Assembly: GCA_050008575.1 (NCBI GenBank)
Contig: JBEKMJ010000028.1
Span: 17,421 to 81,420, forward strand
Reading direction: 5' to 3'
DNA from: Bog-159 sp050008575
GTDB taxonomy: Bacteria > Acidobacteriota > Terriglobia > Bryobacterales > Bryobacteraceae
DNA length: 64,000 nucleotides
In this document: positions 52,384 through 60,857 of the stretch, in pieces
Layout: each line of letters opens with the position of its first letter
How positions within the stretch are numbered: position 1 is the stretch's first letter
Position numbers and translations under genes: made by a program
The notes under the pieces: model-generated
Seen by the model: only the letters and a program-made list of their open reading frames with translations
What the model was told of the DNA's origin: nothing
The model's database searches: none

Positions 52384-53283
52384 GTGCCCGAATTACCCGA
52401 CATAGCGGCGTACGTGGAGGCGCTGGAGCCGCTGGTGGTAGGGCGGACTTTGGAGCGCGTCCGGTTGGGGAATCCCTTTTTGTTGCGAACGCTGGATCCC
52501 CCGCTCTCGGCCGTCGAAGGCTGCGTAGTGCGCGGGCTGCGGCGCATCGGCAAGCGCATCGCGATGGGCGTGGAAGGCGATATTTGGCTGGTTCTGCACC
52601 TGATGATCGCGGGCCGGCTGCACTGGCGTCCGCCGCATCCGAACTTGGGCGGCCGGCAGAGTCTGGCCGCGTTCGATTTTGCGCACGGCTCGCTCACGCT
52701 GACAGAGGCCGGCGCCAAGCGCAGGGCGTCGCTGCACGTGGTGCGGGGCGAGGAAGGGTTGCGCGCGCTCGACCCCGGCGGCATCGACGTTTTCGCGGCG
52801 GATCTGCCGGCATTCCGCGAGGCGCTGACTTTCGAGAATCACACGTTGAAGCGGGCGCTTACCGATCCGCGCACGTTTAGCGGCATCGGCAACGCCTATT
52901 CGGACGAGATCCTGCATGCCGCGCGCCTGTCGCCCATCGCGCAGACGCGCAAACTGACGGAGGAAGAGATCGCGCGGCTGCACGCCGCCACGCGCGATAC
53001 TCTGACGCGATGGCTGGACCGGCTGCGCGCCGAAGCCCGCCGGAAATTCCCGGAAAAGGTGACCGCGTTCCGCGACGGCATGGCCGTGCATGGGCGCTAC
53101 GGGCAGGCGTGCCCGCGCTGCGGCGAAAAAGTGCAACGCATTCGCTACGCGGACAATGAGACCAATTACTGCGCGCGCTGCCAGACGGGTGGGAAGGTGT
53201 TGGCGGACCGGGGCCTCTCGCGTCTGCTGGGCAAGGATTGGCCGCGCACACTGGAAGAGCTGGAAGCGTTGAAGCGGCGTTAA
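52384..53283 (+). CDS. Formamidopyrimidine-DNA glycosylase/endonuclease VIII family protein
   Basis: 299 residues, GTG start, giving PELPDIAAYVEALEPLV after Met: catalytic Pro1 and Glu2 are present. The beta-sandwich has GKRIAMGVEGDIWLVLHLMI. The helix-two-turn-helix reads DPRTFSGIGNAYSDEILHAA, and the zinc finger has CPRCG and CARC pairs (about 242-267). The finger arginine of Fpg near the third Cys is replaced (ADNETNYC), and a tail of about 30 residues follows the finger. The enzyme should remove oxidised bases, but substrate preference may differ from MutM; many actinobacterial and acidobacterial homologues are also divergent. It abuts the TonB receptor gene upstream. Confidence 0.85.
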   Translation: MPELPDIAAYVEALEPLVVGRTLERVRLGNPFLLRTLDPPLSAVEGCVVRGLRRIGKRIAMGVEGDIWLVLHLMIAGRLHWRPPHPNLGGRQSLAAFDFAHGSLTLTEAGAKRRASLHVVRGEEGLRALDPGGIDVFAADLPAFREALTFENHTLKRALTDPRTFSGIGNAYSDEILHAARLSPIAQTRKLTEEEIARLHAATRDTLTRWLDRLRAEARRKFPEKVTAFRDGMAVHGRYGQACPRCGEKVQRIRYADNETNYCARCQTGGKVLADRGLSRLLGKDWPRTLEELEALKRR

Positions 53284-53314
53284 AGGGTGCAGAGGCGCAA
53301 TGGGAGCGGCCGGC

Positions 53315-53475
53315 CTACCGCCGGAAGCGGCGGATCATCAGCGTGTGGCGGTCGCAGCGATACCAGCCGATCACGTAAACGGTGGGCTTGCTTTGCGTGG
53401 AAAAAATCGCCTGGCGAATGCGCAGCACCGGCGATCCGGCGTGGATCGTCAGCAATTCCGCGGTTTCCAACCAGT
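53315..53475 (-). pseudogene. Remnant of a GntR-family regulator (UTRA domain end)
   Basis: The minus strand reads LETAELLTIHAGSPVLRIRQ, then IFSTQSKPTVYVIGWYRCDRH and a stop. This is the normal end of a UTRA ligand-binding domain of GntR/HutC-type regulators, where GSPVLRI and the YR.DRH segment are conserved. The N-terminal DNA-binding part and most of the UTRA domain are missing. Similarity stops near 53475, where the complementary strand turns into TonB-receptor sequence, so a deletion or rearrangement joined two unrelated genes. Confidence 0.6.
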
Positions 53476-54285
53476 GGAACTTCACCCTGCAACGCCAGTT
53501 CGGAAATAACACCACGTTTCAGGCTGGTTACGTGGGCGAGCATACCGACCACCTGGCGGCCATCTACTTCGCCGGCCGGCAGTTCCTGGAGCCGAACGGT
53601 GGTTCCAGGGCCGTACCTTTCCGGAAATCCGACGCTGAAGAACGATGGACTGGGCCAGGTGCGGCTCAACACGTCCACCGGCATCGAGAACTACAACGCG
53701 CTGCAGATCGGCGCGCAACAGCGGGCCTGACGTTCCAGGCAGAATGTGTATGACGTGAACGCGGATTACGGCTATTGCGATCACGAAGTGAAGAGCGCCT
53801 TTAACGGCTATCTCACTTACGATCTGCCGAACGGCCACGGCAAGCAGTTCCAAAATAAAGCTCCAACAAGGTGGCCGACACGGTATTGGGAGATTGGCAG
53901 GTGGACACCATCTTCACCGTGCATGGCGGCTTCCCGATTTCGATGCTGGACTGGGCCGGAGATCCCGGCACCGGGTCGGCGCAGCCTCGTCCGGAGTGAC
54001 CCGTCCACCATGGGGAATCCGCCAGCGGGCCAGTTCGGGGACTGCGGAGTATCCACGGAACGGGGGCCTGGCATCAAGCAACTGGACTTCAGCCTGCACA
54101 AGCAGTTCAACATCACGGAACGGCAAGAACTGGAGTTCCGCGCCGAAGCCGTCAACGCCTTCAATACGCCGATTTTCACGGTTACCGGCTACCAGATCGA
54201 CGTGCTTTCCAGCGCGCTGGTGGGCGTGGTGAATTCGTCGAAAGGCGCGCGCAACGTGCAGTTCGGGTTGAAGTACCAGTTCTAG
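53470..54285 (+). pseudogene. Decayed C-terminal part of a TonB-dependent receptor
   Basis: Plus-strand pieces of an Oar-like beta-barrel occur in the correct order but in two alternating frames. NQWNFTLQRQFGNNTTFQAG (one frame), GNPTLKNDGLGQVRLNTSTG and NYNALQIGAQQR (second), LTFQAE (first), AFNGYLTYDLPNGHGKQF (second), FTVHGGFPISMLDWAGDPG (first), IKQLDFSLHKQFNITERQEL to the C-terminal FGLKYQF (second). At least five frame changes are needed, and about 700 N-terminal residues including signal, plug and most of the barrel are missing. No start. A non-functional remnant is the best reading. Confidence 0.8.
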
Positions 54286-54298
54286 AGTCCACGCAGGG

Positions 54299-54324
54299 GT
54301 GGGCGGCGCACGGCGCCGCCCCAC
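54299..54324. repeat. Single palindromic module between remnant and desaturase
   Basis: GTGGGCGGCGC, ACG, GCGCCGCCCCAC: one copy of the boundary module, directly downstream of the decayed TonB receptor. Confidence 0.7.
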
Positions 54325-54369
54325 TCGGTTATCCAACGGCGACCCTCGAAATTACACAACTCTTACAAA

Positions 54370-54384
54370 GGAAACACGGTTTCC
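54370..54384. promoter_or_regulatory. Possible operator before the acyl-CoA desaturase
   Basis: The 15-bp palindrome GGAAAC-ACG-GTTTCC lies 16 bp before the ATG at 54401. Desaturase genes are often controlled by lipid-sensing TetR/FadR-type repressors; no regulator gene adjoins, so the assignment is tentative. Confidence 0.35.
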
Positions 54385-54400
54385 CTGTTAGCGTTAAAGT

Positions 54401-55285
54401 ATGGCGCCCAGAGTATCCACCGAACAGCCCCGCAACCTCGAACTCCTCGAGTTTCCCGAGAAGCAAAAACTGAACTGGCTCACCACTTTGGTGCTGGTTC
54501 TATTGCACGTAGGGGCTATTGCCGCGTTATTTATGTTCAATTGGGCCAATCTGGCGGTCCTGCTGTTTTTTCTGTGGTTCGCCACCGGGCTGGGGATCAG
54601 CATGGGCTACCACCGCCTGCACACGCACCGCTCCTATCAAGTGCCGCTGGCCCTGGAATACCTCTTTGCGGTCTGCGGCGCGCTGACTTTTGAAGGCGGT
54701 CCCATCTTCTGGGTGGCCACTCATCGCATCCACCACCAGAAATCCGACATGCCGGGCGATCCGCACTCCCCGCACGATGGCGGATGGTGGGCGCACGTGG
54801 GCTGGATCCTGATGGGTGAAGCCAAGCACAACAATACGCGGCTGATGTCGAAGTACGCGCCCGACCTGGCCAAGCATCGCTTCTACGTCTGGCTGAATAA
54901 TTACCACTGGCTGCCGAACGTGCTGCTGGCGGGGCTGCTGTTCGCCATCGGCGGCGTGTCGATGGTGCTGTGGGGTATCGCTCTGCGGGTCGTGATCGGG
55001 TTGCACGCCACGTGGCTGGTGAACTCGGCCACGCACATGTGGGGATCGCGGCGGTTCGACACGCGCGACGATTCACGCAATTCCTGGTGGGTGGCGCTGA
55101 TCACGTTCGGGGAAGGCTGGCACAACAATCACCACGCGCATCCGACTTCGGCGCGGCATGGCTTGGCCTGGTACGAGTTCGACATGTCGTGGATCCAGAT
55201 CCAAATTTTGCGGTTCTTCGGCATCGCTAAGGGCGTCAAGGTCGCGAAGGTTACCAGCGCGTTGGCGGAGCGGGACGCGGCGTAG
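54401..55285 (+). CDS. Acyl-CoA delta-9-type fatty acid desaturase
   Basis: 294 residues. Three histidine boxes of the stearoyl-CoA desaturase family: HRLHTHRS (about 72), HRIHHQKSD (about 109) and HNNHHAHPTSAR (about 243). Four membrane helices flank them (LVLVLLHVGAIAALFMFNWA, LAVLLFFLWFATGLGIS and two after residue 165). WVATHRIHHQKSD and SATHMWGSRRFD are typical landmarks. It introduces a cis double bond in saturated acyl chains for membrane fluidity. It differs in class from the desaturase at 29373. Monocistronic in appearance, with the palindrome at 54370 upstream. Confidence 0.9.
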   Translation: MAPRVSTEQPRNLELLEFPEKQKLNWLTTLVLVLLHVGAIAALFMFNWANLAVLLFFLWFATGLGISMGYHRLHTHRSYQVPLALEYLFAVCGALTFEGGPIFWVATHRIHHQKSDMPGDPHSPHDGGWWAHVGWILMGEAKHNNTRLMSKYAPDLAKHRFYVWLNNYHWLPNVLLAGLLFAIGGVSMVLWGIALRVVIGLHATWLVNSATHMWGSRRFDTRDDSRNSWWVALITFGEGWHNNHHAHPTSARHGLAWYEFDMSWIQIQILRFFGIAKGVKVAKVTSALAERDAA

Positions 55286-55356
55286 TACAGTACCGCTTCC
55301 GGCTCCCGCCGCCGCAATCTCATTGCGCCTACTTCGACGGCATGCTATAGAAAGGC

Positions 55357-57504
55357 ATGCCTCGATTCCGCCCGCTCGCCTGCGTGCTGAGTACGTGCGC
55401 CACGCTCTGGGCTGCGCCTCCTGTTTCCTTTAACGCCCCGCTGACCTATCTCACCGGGGGGACCGTGACCGCCGTTGCCGTGGGCGATTTCAATGCCGAT
55501 GGCAAGCCCGACATGGCGGTCACCAGCAGCGGCGCCAATACCGTCTCGATCTTCCTGGGTAAAGGCGACGGTACGTTCCAAACCCCGGCCAGCTACCCTG
55601 TAGGGACGGGACCTGTCGCCGTAGCGGCAGGCGACTTCAATCACGATGGCAAGCCCGACTTGGCCGTAACCGCCAACACTGGCAACAGCGGCATCGGAAC
55701 GCTTTCCATCCTGCTGGGCAAGGGCGATGGCACATTCCAGCCCGCGGTGAACTACCCGTTGGGGCGCTCGCCTGGCTCCATCGCGATTGGCGATTTCAAC
55801 CACGACGGCAACCCGGATCTGGCGATTGTCGATGGATCCGGGCTGGACGTGGTCTACATCCTGCTCGGCGCGAGCGACGGCACATTCCTGCCGACCCAGA
55901 CTTACAGCGTCGGCTTCTATCCCAGTTGCGTAGTGGCCGCCGACTTTAATGGCGACGGAAACCTGGATCTGGCGGTGGCCGACAGCGGCTACGACCACGA
56001 CGACCAGGGTGTGAGCATCATCCTCGGGAATGGCGATGGCACCTTCCGGAAGCCCGTGCAAATTTACGCGGGAAGCGCGCCGTCCTACCTGGCCGTGGCC
56101 GATTTCAACGGCGATGGCAAGCTGGATTTGGCGGTCGCCGACGACGACGAGCCGGGCGGAAGGCCGTTCAACGCAATGTCTATTTTGCTTGGAAATGGCG
56201 ACGGCACATTTCAACCGCCAACCATGTTATTTGTAACCGGCCCCCACCCCAGCTTCCTGACCGCGGTCGATTTCAACAATGATGGAATCGCCGACCTGGT
56301 TGTAAACACGAGCAAAGGCATCTCGCTCCTATTGGGCAACGGTGACGGCACTTTTCAGGCCGCCACCACACTAACCACGATTTCCGGCAACTTTGCCGTT
56401 GCCGACTTCAATGGCGACGGTGAGTTGGATCTCGCGATCGCCAACGGGAGCCTGACCGTCCTGGTGCGGGAAGCCGACGGCAGCTTCCCGCGCGACGTGA
56501 CTTTCTATGCGGGAGGCGGATTGTATTCCATCGCCGCGGGGGATTTCAACGGCGACGGCCACCCAGACCTGGTTGCGGACGACATAACCTCAGGCAGTAT
56601 CGCCATCCTGCTCGGAAATGGCGACGGCACGTTCCAGCCTGCCACATACTATCGCGCGCCGCACCTCGCGACAGTGAAGGTCGCCGATATTAATGGCGAC
56701 GGCAAACCCGACCTCGTGATCTGCGCAAACACGATCGCCGTGATGCTCGGTAATGGCCACGGGCAGTTCGGGCCTCGTCTGGTCACGCCCGCATTGAATG
56801 CCTGGTTCATAACTGTGGGCGACTTCGATGGCGATGGAAAGGCGGACCTGGCCGCCAGCTCGTCGACCTCCGGTTTGCTCATCCTGCTCGGCAATGGCGA
56901 TGGAACATTTCAGCCGGCCGTGCAAATCCCGGGGTTAGCGGGCTCCGGCTCCCTGGCGGTTGGCGACTTCAATCACGACGGCAAGCTGGATCTCGCGGTG
57001 GCTCAGCAGGCCTCCGCCAGCGTTTCGATCCTGTTCGGAAACGGCGACGGATCCTTTCAGCCGCCGGTTAGTTATGCCGTGGGAATTAATCCCTCCTGGG
57101 TGGCGGTGGGCCACTTCGCCGGTCCCGAAAGCGACGACTTGGCCGTGACCAGCCAAGCATCGCCCTTCGAATCTCTCCTATATGGCAGTGTCTCGGTCCT
57201 GTTGAACAACAGCGACGGGACATTTCAACCGGCGGTGAACTATCTCGTGGGAGCCGGTCCGCAGTTCGTGGCGGTGGGCAGTTTCAGCGCCTCCGGAAAA
57301 GCGGATTTGGCGGTCGCCAATCGCTGGTCGAACGCCGTCTCGATCCTGCCGGGAAACGGCGATGGCACGTTCCAGGCGCCGGTCAGCTTCATCGTCCCCT
57401 TAAACCCGTACGCTCTCGCTCTGGGCGACTTCAGTGGCAGCGGCAAGGGAGACATCGCCGTGGCCGACACTCTGGGCGTGACCCTGCTGACCAACACCAG
57501 GTAG
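55357..57504 (+). CDS. Secreted VCBS/FG-GAP-repeat beta-propeller protein
   Basis: 715 residues. Short signal peptide (MPRFRPLACVLSTCATLWAA), then about a dozen FG-GAP/VCBS repeats of roughly 50 residues, each with a calcium-binding loop of type DFNxDGKPDLAV followed by ILLGxGDGTFQ. Examples are VGDFNADGKPDMAV, GDFNHDGKPDLAV and ADFNGDGELDLAI. No other domain or anchor is seen. Such proteins form calcium-stabilised propellers at the cell surface or outside the cell; in Acidobacteria they are often encoded singly. Later repeats lose the acidic residues (GHFAGPESDDLAV, GSFSASGKADLAV). Ligand unknown. Confidence 0.88.
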   Translation: MPRFRPLACVLSTCATLWAAPPVSFNAPLTYLTGGTVTAVAVGDFNADGKPDMAVTSSGANTVSIFLGKGDGTFQTPASYPVGTGPVAVAAGDFNHDGKPDLAVTANTGNSGIGTLSILLGKGDGTFQPAVNYPLGRSPGSIAIGDFNHDGNPDLAIVDGSGLDVVYILLGASDGTFLPTQTYSVGFYPSCVVAADFNGDGNLDLAVADSGYDHDDQGVSIILGNGDGTFRKPVQIYAGSAPSYLAVADFNGDGKLDLAVADDDEPGGRPFNAMSILLGNGDGTFQPPTMLFVTGPHPSFLTAVDFNNDGIADLVVNTSKGISLLLGNGDGTFQAATTLTTISGNFAVADFNGDGELDLAIANGSLTVLVREADGSFPRDVTFYAGGGLYSIAAGDFNGDGHPDLVADDITSGSIAILLGNGDGTFQPATYYRAPHLATVKVADINGDGKPDLVICANTIAVMLGNGHGQFGPRLVTPALNAWFITVGDFDGDGKADLAASSSTSGLLILLGNGDGTFQPAVQIPGLAGSGSLAVGDFNHDGKLDLAVAQQASASVSILFGNGDGSFQPPVSYAVGINPSWVAVGHFAGPESDDLAVTSQASPFESLLYGSVSVLLNNSDGTFQPAVNYLVGAGPQFVAVGSFSASGKADLAVANRWSNAVSILPGNGDGTFQAPVSFIVPLNPYALALGDFSGSGKGDIAVADTLGVTLLTNTR

Positions 57505-57509
57505 GACAG

Positions 57510-57560
57510 GCGTGGCGGGCTGGGCTTAAGCCTCGCGGCAGCGCATGGCGCCGCCCCACG
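57510..57560. repeat. Palindromic-module remnant P (convergent junction)
   Basis: Imperfect GGCGGGCTGGGCTTAAGCCTCGC and GGCAGCGCATGGCGCCGCCCCAC words between the VCBS gene and the citrate synthase gene. It is a worn member of the window-wide repeat family. Confidence 0.6.
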
Positions 57561-57593
57561 TGCCTATAAACTCCACAAGAAGCCAGGGTCCAC

Positions 57594-58916
57594 TTATCCG
57601 ACGGCTACCGCTGCAAACGCGGCCTGCGCCTGCCGCTCCTCGATCCGCACCACCTGCCGCGCCGCCTGCCCCGTATAAAGCTGCCGCGGCCGCGCGATCT
57701 TCTGCTCGGGATCCTGCAACATCTCCTGCCACTGTGCCAGCCAGCCTACGGTCCGCGGAATCGCGAACAACACCGTAAACACGTCCGGCGTAAATCCCAT
57801 GGCCTGGTAGATGATGCCCGAGTAGAAATCCACGTTGGGATAAAGCTTCCGCTTGATGAAGAAATCGTCTTCGAGCGCGATGCGCTCCAGTTCCAGCGCG
57901 ACATCCAGCTTGGGATTGCGTCCGGTCACCTCGAAGACCTCCTCGGCCACCTGCTTGATGATGCGCGCGCGCGGATCGTAGTTCTTGTAGACGCGGTGCC
58001 CGAAGCCCATCAGCTTGCCGCGCCCGGCTTTGATCTGCTCGATGTAGGCCGGCACACGGTCTTTGGACCCAATCTCGTCCAGCATACGCAGCACTTCTTC
58101 GTTGGCGCCGCCGTGCAGCGGTCCGGAAAGCGCCGCGATGGCCGCCGCCGTGGTGGCATAGGGGTCGGCGAACGAACTGCCCACCGCCCGCATGGCGCTC
58201 GTGCTGCAATTCTGCTCGTGATCGGCGTGCAGGATGAACAGCACTTCCAGGGCGCGCGCCAGCACAGGGTTGGCGCTGAACTTGGGCTCCGTCCTGCGCC
58301 ACAGCATGTTCATGAAGTTCTTGGTGTAGCCCAGGTCGTTGTCCGGATAGACGTATGGCAGCCCCAGGCTATGCCGGTAGGAATAGGCCGTGAGCGTGGG
58401 CATCTTCCCGATCAGCCGCGTGATCTGCAGCTTGCGCACCGCGGGATCGTGAATATTGCGGGCCTCCCTGTAAAAGGTCGAAAGCGCCGCTACGGTGCTC
58501 ATCAGCATCCCCATGGGATGCGCGTCGTAGTGGAAGCCCTCCATGAACTTCTTCAGGTTCTCGTGGATCATGGTGTGGCGGGTGATGTCCGCCGTCCACT
58601 CGTCCAACTCGTCCGGGCCCGGCAGCTCGCCATTCAACAGCAGGTAGGCGACTTCCAGGAAGCTGCACTTTTCGGCAAGCTGCTCGATCGGGTAGCCGCG
58701 GTAGCGCAGGATTCCCCGGTCTCCATCGAGGTAGGTGACGGCGCTCTGGCAGGACGCCGTATTCAGGAACGCGGGATCGTAGCTGAGCAGACCGAAGTCC
58801 TCGGGGCCGGTCTTGATCTGCCGCAGGTCGATCGCGCGGATCGCATCCTTATATAGAGGCAGCGTATAGGTCTTTCCAGTCCTGTTATCCGTTATGGTAA
58901 GAGTCTCGTCGGGCAT
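57594..58916 (-). CDS. gltA: Citrate synthase
   Basis: 440 residues, type of Gram-negative hexameric enzymes in length. Catalytic residues are visible in SGPLHGGANEEVLRML (His, about 285), MGFGHRVYKNYDPRAR (His, about 325) and LEDDFFIKRKLYPNVDFYSG (Asp about 380). LDGDRGILRYRGYPIEQLAE and FHYDAHPMGMLMSTVAALS are family hallmarks. The N-terminal ITDNRTGKTYTLPL small beta domain is characteristic of the NADH-sensitive class. It condenses oxaloacetate and acetyl-CoA at the entry to the TCA cycle. ATG 58916 follows AAGGAGG; the frame runs further upstream without similarity. Confidence 0.95.
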   Translation of the reverse strand: MPDETLTITDNRTGKTYTLPLYKDAIRAIDLRQIKTGPEDFGLLSYDPAFLNTASCQSAVTYLDGDRGILRYRGYPIEQLAEKCSFLEVAYLLLNGELPGPDELDEWTADITRHTMIHENLKKFMEGFHYDAHPMGMLMSTVAALSTFYREARNIHDPAVRKLQITRLIGKMPTLTAYSYRHSLGLPYVYPDNDLGYTKNFMNMLWRRTEPKFSANPVLARALEVLFILHADHEQNCSTSAMRAVGSSFADPYATTAAAIAALSGPLHGGANEEVLRMLDEIGSKDRVPAYIEQIKAGRGKLMGFGHRVYKNYDPRARIIKQVAEEVFEVTGRNPKLDVALELERIALEDDFFIKRKLYPNVDFYSGIIYQAMGFTPDVFTVLFAIPRTVGWLAQWQEMLQDPEQKIARPRQLYTGQAARQVVRIEERQAQAAFAAVAVG

Positions 58917-58986
58917 CGTTTGGGCGCCTCCTTCGAAAGTGGGGCTGCCCGCCGCTGTGCATTTGGATTTCCACAGTGAAATGCTT

Positions 58987-59026
58987 GAAAACACAACAAC
59001 CGGTGGAAAAAGTCTAGCGTGTTTTC
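58987..59026. promoter_or_regulatory. Inverted repeat upstream of citrate synthase
   Basis: GAAAACAC (58987-58994) and GTGTTTTC (59019-59026) are perfect reverse complements separated by 24 bp, 71-110 bp before the gltA start. They could be half-sites of a regulator; no supporting promoter boxes of good quality were found. Confidence 0.25.
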
Positions 59027-59110
59027 CCCGATAGGGTGGGTGACGTGGGCGCATGCACTCAGTGGGGCGCCGTGCGGGCGACGCTACGCCAGAGACGGGT
59101 TTCGACCAGC

Positions 59111-60652
59111 TTACCGAGCCGCCGCCTGCTTGGCCGAAGGCCCGCGCCATCCGGTTCCACCGCGGAACTCGAGGCCAATGAGATATTTCCCCTTGACGTA
59201 ATTGCAGTAGCGAACGCAGCCCCTACCCGAAATACCTAATTTCGGATCGTTGCAACTGATGTAAGAGGAGGTGGCCATTTTCTCGGATGTCTGCAACTGC
59301 AAACCCTCGACCGATGCATTCATCAGTCTGGCTGGGATCACCCTTTGCTGGCCGGCACCCTCTTCCCACAAAAGGCGTAGTTGGCCGGCGATTGAGTGGC
59401 GGACGTGCCGCCGTGAATTGGTTTTGCGCATAGTGGCGTGCAGGGCGCGCTGCGCCCAGAGGGTAGATTCCGCGTAAGCCTCTGCAATCTGGGAGGTTTT
59501 GATGCCGGAGTTCGCGGCCAGCGCGGTCACCTCGTCCCAATCGCCCGCCTCGTAACGGCACACCATCCGGTAGACGTTCGAGTACGGATCGCCGGGTGGC
59601 GCGGTTCCAGTGAGGGCGCCCGTGATCGCGGGAGCGGCATGGACTTTGACCAGGGCTTCGGGGATCGGGAGGTCGCTGATTCCGTCGAGCAGTGAAAACA
59701 GGCCCATCAAAAAGGCAAGATTCGGTTCGGCATTCCGCAGGAGGCCGGCCATAAGCTCGCAGAAGCGCGCGCGAACCAGGGAAAGGGTGACCAGTTCGCT
59801 GGGCTTGTCGCTGGCCAGGATCGGCAAAGCAGCCAGCGCCGCCCAGCGCCGGATACCCTCCTCGCCCAGCGCCAGGATGGCGCGATTAATGGAGCTGATT
59901 TCCGTGGCCCACGAGAAAAGCGCGGAATTCACGTAGAGCAAGAGGCTGTACGAGAGGGATACGTCGCTGGATACGAGCGTCTCCAATCGCGCGAAATCCG
60001 GCTCGGCCTGCTGCACTTCCGCGAGCACGCGCAGACAGAGCAGTTTCGCCGCCGGTATCTTGCGGCCGCGCATGATCGCCGGACGAGCGAAAAAATAGCC
60101 CTGAAAGTACTGATACCCGGCATCGAAAGCCCATTCGAACTCTTCTTGCGTCTCCACCTTTTCGGCGAGCATCGCGATTCCGAGAGGCCCGTAGGTGTGC
60201 AGAAGATTCAACTGCTCCAGCCGCGAAGTGGCGCGCAGATCCACCTTTATCAGCTTGGCCAGACGCGTGAGCGGTTCGTGCTGGGGATCGGGCACGAAAT
60301 CGTCCAGCGCAAGGCCGTAGCCCTGTTCGACAAGCCGGCGGCAGGCAGCCATGACATCGGCATCCGGCTTCACCGTCTCGAGGACTTCGATCACCAACGT
60401 CTCCGGGGGAAGAACGGAATGCAGTCCGCCGAGCAGCAGCTCCCGGTCGAAGTTGATAAAGGCCTTCTTGCCGCAGAGCAAGTTTTCCAAGCCGATCGCC
60501 AGGAGGCTGTTGGCAATCAGTTGGGTGCTGGCGGTGGTGCTATCGGCGCCATCGAAGGCATTTTGCCGGCCGTTTGAACGATAGAGCAGTTCGTACGCAT
60601 AGAGCTGCCGGTGCCGATCGAAAATCGGCTGCCGGGCTACGAAGACGTCCAT
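59111..60652 (-). CDS. EAL-HDOD-PilZ signalling protein
   Basis: 513 residues. EAL-like domain (about 1-200): FVARQPIFDRHRQLYAYELL (ELL in place of EAL), FINFDRELL, VIEVLE, LALDDF, KVDLR, LAEKVET and QGYFFARP. Most catalytic and metal-contact positions persist, but the loop after DDF lacks GxGxSS. HDOD domain (about 205-390): LETLVSSDVSLSYSLLLYVN and LPILASDKPSELVTLSLVRA. C-terminal PilZ-like domain (about 400-495): SRRHVRHS (RxxxR) and NASVEGLQL (NxSxxG), the two c-di-GMP-binding motifs. EAL-HDOD proteins (YuxH/CdgJ type) are common; the attached PilZ is unusual. Start at ATG 60652 is the usual beginning of the family, with GAGG close upstream. Confidence 0.82.
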   Translation of the reverse strand: MDVFVARQPIFDRHRQLYAYELLYRSNGRQNAFDGADSTTASTQLIANSLLAIGLENLLCGKKAFINFDRELLLGGLHSVLPPETLVIEVLETVKPDADVMAACRRLVEQGYGLALDDFVPDPQHEPLTRLAKLIKVDLRATSRLEQLNLLHTYGPLGIAMLAEKVETQEEFEWAFDAGYQYFQGYFFARPAIMRGRKIPAAKLLCLRVLAEVQQAEPDFARLETLVSSDVSLSYSLLLYVNSALFSWATEISSINRAILALGEEGIRRWAALAALPILASDKPSELVTLSLVRARFCELMAGLLRNAEPNLAFLMGLFSLLDGISDLPIPEALVKVHAAPAITGALTGTAPPGDPYSNVYRMVCRYEAGDWDEVTALAANSGIKTSQIAEAYAESTLWAQRALHATMRKTNSRRHVRHSIAGQLRLLWEEGAGQQRVIPARLMNASVEGLQLQTSEKMATSSYISCNDPKLGISGRGCVRYCNYVKGKYLIGLEFRGGTGWRGPSAKQAAAR

Positions 60653-60772
60653 TTCCTCAACCGTTTTGTAACGGCAACAGGCTTGCCGCCAACACGTAGG
60701 ATACATCCGGAGGGCGTAAGTTGGAACAGTTCATTTGGATAGCTAACGGTAACGCCAACCTTACTTCGGCCT

Positions 60773-60815
60773 GTGGGGCAGGCGTCTACGCCTGCGGCGG
60801 GTCTCCAGACCCGCC
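60773..60815. repeat. Palindromic-module block Q, inverted copy
   Basis: GTGGGGCAGGCGTCTACGCC to GGGTCTCCAGACCCGCC is the exact reverse order and complement of the last two words of block A (4945-4986), showing that module pairs occur in both orientations. It lies between two minus-strand genes. Confidence 0.8.
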
Positions 60816-60857
60816 TCTTTTTCGACCCGCTCAGCCGCGCTTCAGTGGCGTCGCGCT

